This document shows positions 41,120 to 43,678 of a stretch of 43,678 nt of DNA, piece after piece. Position 1 is the stretch's first letter; the number at the start of each line of letters is the position of its first letter. The notes under the pieces were generated by a model, which was not told where the DNA came from, made no database searches, and saw only the letters and a program-made list of their open reading frames with translations. Origin of the DNA: Candidatus Gastranaerophilales bacterium (GTDB lineage: Bacteria > Cyanobacteriota > Vampirovibrionia > Gastranaerophilales > Gastranaerophilaceae); the NCBI GenBank assembly GCA_944325555.1, contig CALVAN010000018.1, forward strand, positions 1-43,678, in the 5' to 3' direction. The position numbers and the translations under genes were made by a program.

Positions 41120-42148
41120 TCATTCCTTCATCTTGTTGCTCAATTGCCCGCAGGCAGCGTCAATATCGGAACCTCTTTCCAACCTTATTGTAACCTTTTT
41201 GCCGGATTGCTCCAATATGTATTTAAACTTTTGTATAGATTCTTTACCGGGTTTTTCAAAATCATCCTTGTCATTGGGGTTGTAGATAATAAGGTTTACG
41301 TTTGCTTTTAATCCAATTAAGAGTACAGCCAGCTTTTTGGCACAATCCACCGTATCATTAAACCCTTTAATCAAAGTATATTCAATTGTTACTCTTCTTC
41401 CGGTTTCGCCTACATAATCTTTCAGCGTCTGCATAAGCTCATCTATCGGGTACTTTTTCTCTATAGGCATAAGAGATTCCCTAAGCTCATGAACAGGAGC
41501 GTGCAGCGACACCGCCAGAGTAGGTTGAAAATCCATCTGTGCAAGCTTTTTAATCTGAGGAATAATTCCGCAGGTAGAAACCGTCAAACGTCTTATTCCG
41601 ATAACAAAATCGGTATTAAAGATATCAATTGCCTTAAGCACGTTATCAAGGTTCAACAAAGGCTCACCCTGTCCCATAAATACAATATTAGTAACCTTAA
41701 GCCCCGTATCACGCTGTATGGTTAAAACCTGTTCGATTATTTCCCTCGGGGTAAGGTTTCTTATAAAACCAAGCTTTGCAGTAGCACAAAACTTGCAGTT
41801 GCAGGCACAGCCAACCTGAGAACTTACACACGCAGTAAGATTTGCTCTGTTGTCAAAACGCATAAGAACGGTTTCTACACAGTTGCCGTCAGCGTATTCC
41901 AGCAGATATTTTATTGTCCCGTCTTTACTTACCTGCTTGTGTTTTATTTTTACATCAGTAATTTGCGCAATTTCAGCAATTTTTTCTCTTGTTTTTTTAG
42001 ATATATCCGTCATTTCATCAAAGGAAGAAACTGACTTTAAATAAATCCAGTTGTGAAGCTGTTTTGCACGATACTTTGACTCGCCGATAGAGTCAGTAAA
42101 GGCAGTTAATTCGTCTAAATTCATTCCCGATAAAATTTGCTTTTCCAT
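41120..42148 (-). CDS. rlmN: 23S rRNA (adenine2503-C2)/tRNA (adenine37-C2)-methyltransferase RlmN
   Basis: A radical-SAM enzyme that makes 2-methyladenosine at A2503 of 23S rRNA and A37 of some tRNAs. The 342-residue protein has the CxxxCxxC iron-sulfur motif at Cys114, Cys118 and Cys121 (GCACNCKFCATA). It also has NIVFMGQGEPLLN (the GEP motif), RRLTVSTCGIIPQI and the second catalytic Cys in AACGQLSNK near the C-terminus. Cfr-type resistance enzymes share the fold, but the length and the AACGQL end fit RlmN. Confidence 0.96.
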   Translation of the reverse strand: MEKQILSGMNLDELTAFTDSIGESKYRAKQLHNWIYLKSVSSFDEMTDISKKTREKIAEIAQITDVKIKHKQVSKDGTIKYLLEYADGNCVETVLMRFDNRANLTACVSSQVGCACNCKFCATAKLGFIRNLTPREIIEQVLTIQRDTGLKVTNIVFMGQGEPLLNLDNVLKAIDIFNTDFVIGIRRLTVSTCGIIPQIKKLAQMDFQPTLAVSLHAPVHELRESLMPIEKKYPIDELMQTLKDYVGETGRRVTIEYTLIKGFNDTVDCAKKLAVLLIGLKANVNLIIYNPNDKDDFEKPGKESIQKFKYILEQSGKKVTIRLERGSDIDAACGQLSNKMKE

Positions 42149-42243
42149 ACTTTAATTTTTACATAAAATAATTAATAACAGATAGCAAAAATTATTTTAT
42201 TTACGTTTTTTAGCATTAGGGTCACACAGGAAGAGAAAGTTAT

Positions 42244-43461
42244 ATGCAAATACAGCGTCTTGCAGCTCAAACACCGTTAAAAAGAAATTTTAAAAATACA
42301 CAAAATCAGCAGCAGCCGCAAAAGCCTGAAAAATTCGACGCAAAACCGTATATCTGCGGCGCAGGAGTACTGGCAAGCGCAGCAATAGGTTATTTCATCG
42401 GCAAAAAGCCTGCCAAAATCGTAGAAAAAATTGTAAATAAAGAAACATTACTCCTTTTAAGCGAGCAAAGCGCACAAAAGTGTAAAAACATTTTGAATAA
42501 TATGTCCTCACACTTTGCGGCAAACACATATAAAAGCGAACTTGAAAAGCTGAATACGCTTACGCAGGACGAAAAAAAGTATTTTATAAAGCTTTATGAA
42601 GAAAAAACCGGCTTCCCTAACCTTGAAAAAGTGACGGATAACATAAAAGAACACATAAAATCCGTACTCAATAAAGCAGCTGAACAAAGCGGCACAAAAG
42701 TCGTGTTCTCTGCTTACGATAAAAACTGTTCCATAGGCAGAAAACTTGCACTGCCGGGAACTGATATTGATGAATGGGGACTTGTTATAGACGGTACGCA
42801 GGAGCAAATAAACAAATTCAAAGAGGTGCTTTACTCAAGCTATGACCAGAATATAGTTAACATAATCTGCGACCACCCAAAAGTCTACAGTCTTGAGGAA
42901 CTTAAAAACTACCTCAATAAAATTGATGAAATAACAAATACACCCGAGTTTCAGTCAAAGACACAACAGTTTGTAAAAAACATAAACGAATACACAGGCT
43001 CAAAAGAAAAGCCCGAATATATCACCAATACAACTTACAACATAATGCTTGCTGACAAATTTCCTGAGGAAGAATCCAAAATAAGAATAGCGCTCGACCT
43101 ATCCTCGACAATAGAAACACTGCGTGACGGCGAAACACTCATAAACAACCTGTCAGAAACAGACAAAGCCCTGATAGAAAACTCCTCGCTTTATAAATAC
43201 GGAAACTTTCTGCAGCAAAAGTGGAGAAACTCCCTAAAAAGCAAACACGCAGCAAGAATCGGACTGGATAAAAAATATAACGAATACAATACGGATAAGA
43301 AAATAAGACTCATACAATCCTTTATAGACGCCTCTTTTAATAACAAACCGACAAAGGAAAGCGAGTTCGGCTCACTTTATAACAATATACAAAATACTGA
43401 TCAGGGCATTTTAGATACTGTAAGCAGACTTTTGCAAAAAGAGGTAAAAAGCCCGATTTAA
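42244..43461 (+). CDS. Membrane-anchored protein with a possible nucleotidyltransferase motif (405 aa)
   Basis: The first about 30 residues are polar (Gln/Asn/Lys), then comes one membrane helix (about 36-53, YICGAGVLASAAIGYFIG). The rest is soluble and helical. At 162-176, CSIGRKLALPGTDID follows the spacing of the Pol-beta-type nucleotidyltransferase motif G-S-x(2)-R-G-x(3)-P-x-S-D-x-D, with Cys in place of Gly and Thr in place of Ser; a strand (EWGLVIDG) follows. A third acidic residue could lie in SKIRIALDLS (about 280-289). This is a weak match. Otherwise the family is unknown. ATG 42244 is preceded by AGGAAGAG. Confidence 0.6.
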   Translation: MQIQRLAAQTPLKRNFKNTQNQQQPQKPEKFDAKPYICGAGVLASAAIGYFIGKKPAKIVEKIVNKETLLLLSEQSAQKCKNILNNMSSHFAANTYKSELEKLNTLTQDEKKYFIKLYEEKTGFPNLEKVTDNIKEHIKSVLNKAAEQSGTKVVFSAYDKNCSIGRKLALPGTDIDEWGLVIDGTQEQINKFKEVLYSSYDQNIVNIICDHPKVYSLEELKNYLNKIDEITNTPEFQSKTQQFVKNINEYTGSKEKPEYITNTTYNIMLADKFPEEESKIRIALDLSSTIETLRDGETLINNLSETDKALIENSSLYKYGNFLQQKWRNSLKSKHAARIGLDKKYNEYNTDKKIRLIQSFIDASFNNKPTKESEFGSLYNNIQNTDQGILDTVSRLLQKEVKSPI

Positions 43462-43605
43462 AGGTGTTTTTATAAAAAATAACGATTACACAAATGTAAC
43501 AATTTATTAACAAATACAAAAATTCTGTTTAAGATTACACAAAAATGGGAACTATTAATTTAGAAAACAATTTTCACGGTTTAGCCAAACACAGGATTTA
43601 GTATT

Positions 43606-43678
43606 ATGGATAATAAAAAAAACGAAATAGTGATAAACCTTCAGGAATGCTTATATAGCAATATTTTACCCCCCCCCC
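43606..43678 (+). CDS. Truncated gene start at the right edge
   Basis: An open frame from ATG 43606, with AGGA about 10 nt upstream, encodes MDNKKNEIVINLQECLYSNI and then reaches a run of ten C at 43669-43678, where the window ends. Only about 24 codons are visible, so no product can be named. The Pro codons from the C run may be an assembly artefact or a real homopolymer. Confidence 0.4.
   Translation, partial: MDNKKNEIVINLQECLYSNILPPP

Overview
The window is about 43.7 kb of AT-rich bacterial chromosome, densely coding on both strands. It has roughly 45 protein genes, no rRNA, tRNA or CRISPR that I can recognise, and no transposase, integrase or phage gene. The cell is Gram-negative in build: an Omp85/BamA protein, TonB-ExbB-ExbD-ExbD, and secreted proteins. 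It carries flagellar genes (fliD, fliS, a FliT-like chaperone, a Maf/DUF115 glycosylation protein). The Omp85 protein has three POTRA domains and RecG has a long N-terminal extension; both are familiar from cyanobacteria. Together with flagella, low GC and many lineage-specific small or secreted proteins, this suggests a non-photosynthetic cyanobacterial relative of the Melainabacteria/Vampirovibrionia (Gastranaerophilales) type. That placement is inference; no marker gene for it is present.

Layout. 1-147 holds a nested hairpin followed by a + strand terminator. 201-3952 (minus) encodes an O-methyltransferase, a secreted beta-propeller protein, DnaJ and GrpE, with no dnaK between the last two. 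3953-4620 has a folded intergenic element and two very small genes, one with an exact internal tandem repeat. 4623-7212 (minus) encodes a zinc-ribbon protein, an unknown coiled-coil protein, ClpP and a pilin-like protein. 7362-8293 is ebfC-recR, facing fliD (minus, 8313-9764). 10037-17647 (plus) is an envelope block: BamA, a secreted glycine-zipper protein, TonB, ExbB, two ExbD and a large TPR protein. 17666-20645 (minus) holds a YkgJ-type protein and a 762-residue EF-hand protein. 20816-31436 (plus) holds two unknown proteins, an XRE regulator, a cobalamin adenosyltransferase, an 84-residue unknown, a 730-residue acidic protein with a PcrA-like C-terminal domain, FliS, a FliT-like protein, a CDF metal exporter, an adenylate cyclase and RecG, many overlapping by a few bases. 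31402-33014 holds small genes, a P-loop kinase and rpiB. 33009-39000 (minus) runs Maf-like, dtd, a 335-nt non-coding stretch with strong secondary structure, a zinc-ribbon/duplicated-domain protein, rimM, trmD and a receiver-STAS protein. The right end holds a TPR protein, an unknown coiled-coil protein, rlmN, a membrane-anchored protein with a possible nucleotidyltransferase motif, and a gene cut off at a C10 run.

The strongest themes are envelope assembly and energisation (10-15.7 kb), flagellar filament assembly and modification (fliD, fliS, fliT-like, Maf), and translation or RNA maintenance (rimM, trmD, rlmN, dtd). The least explained and most interesting items are the repeat-bearing small peptide gene at 4197, the structured intergenic RNA candidate at 36419-36598, the 730-residue protein beside fliS, the bamA start that lacks ATG/GTG/TTG upstream of a complete signal peptide, and the possible nucleotidyltransferase at 42244.
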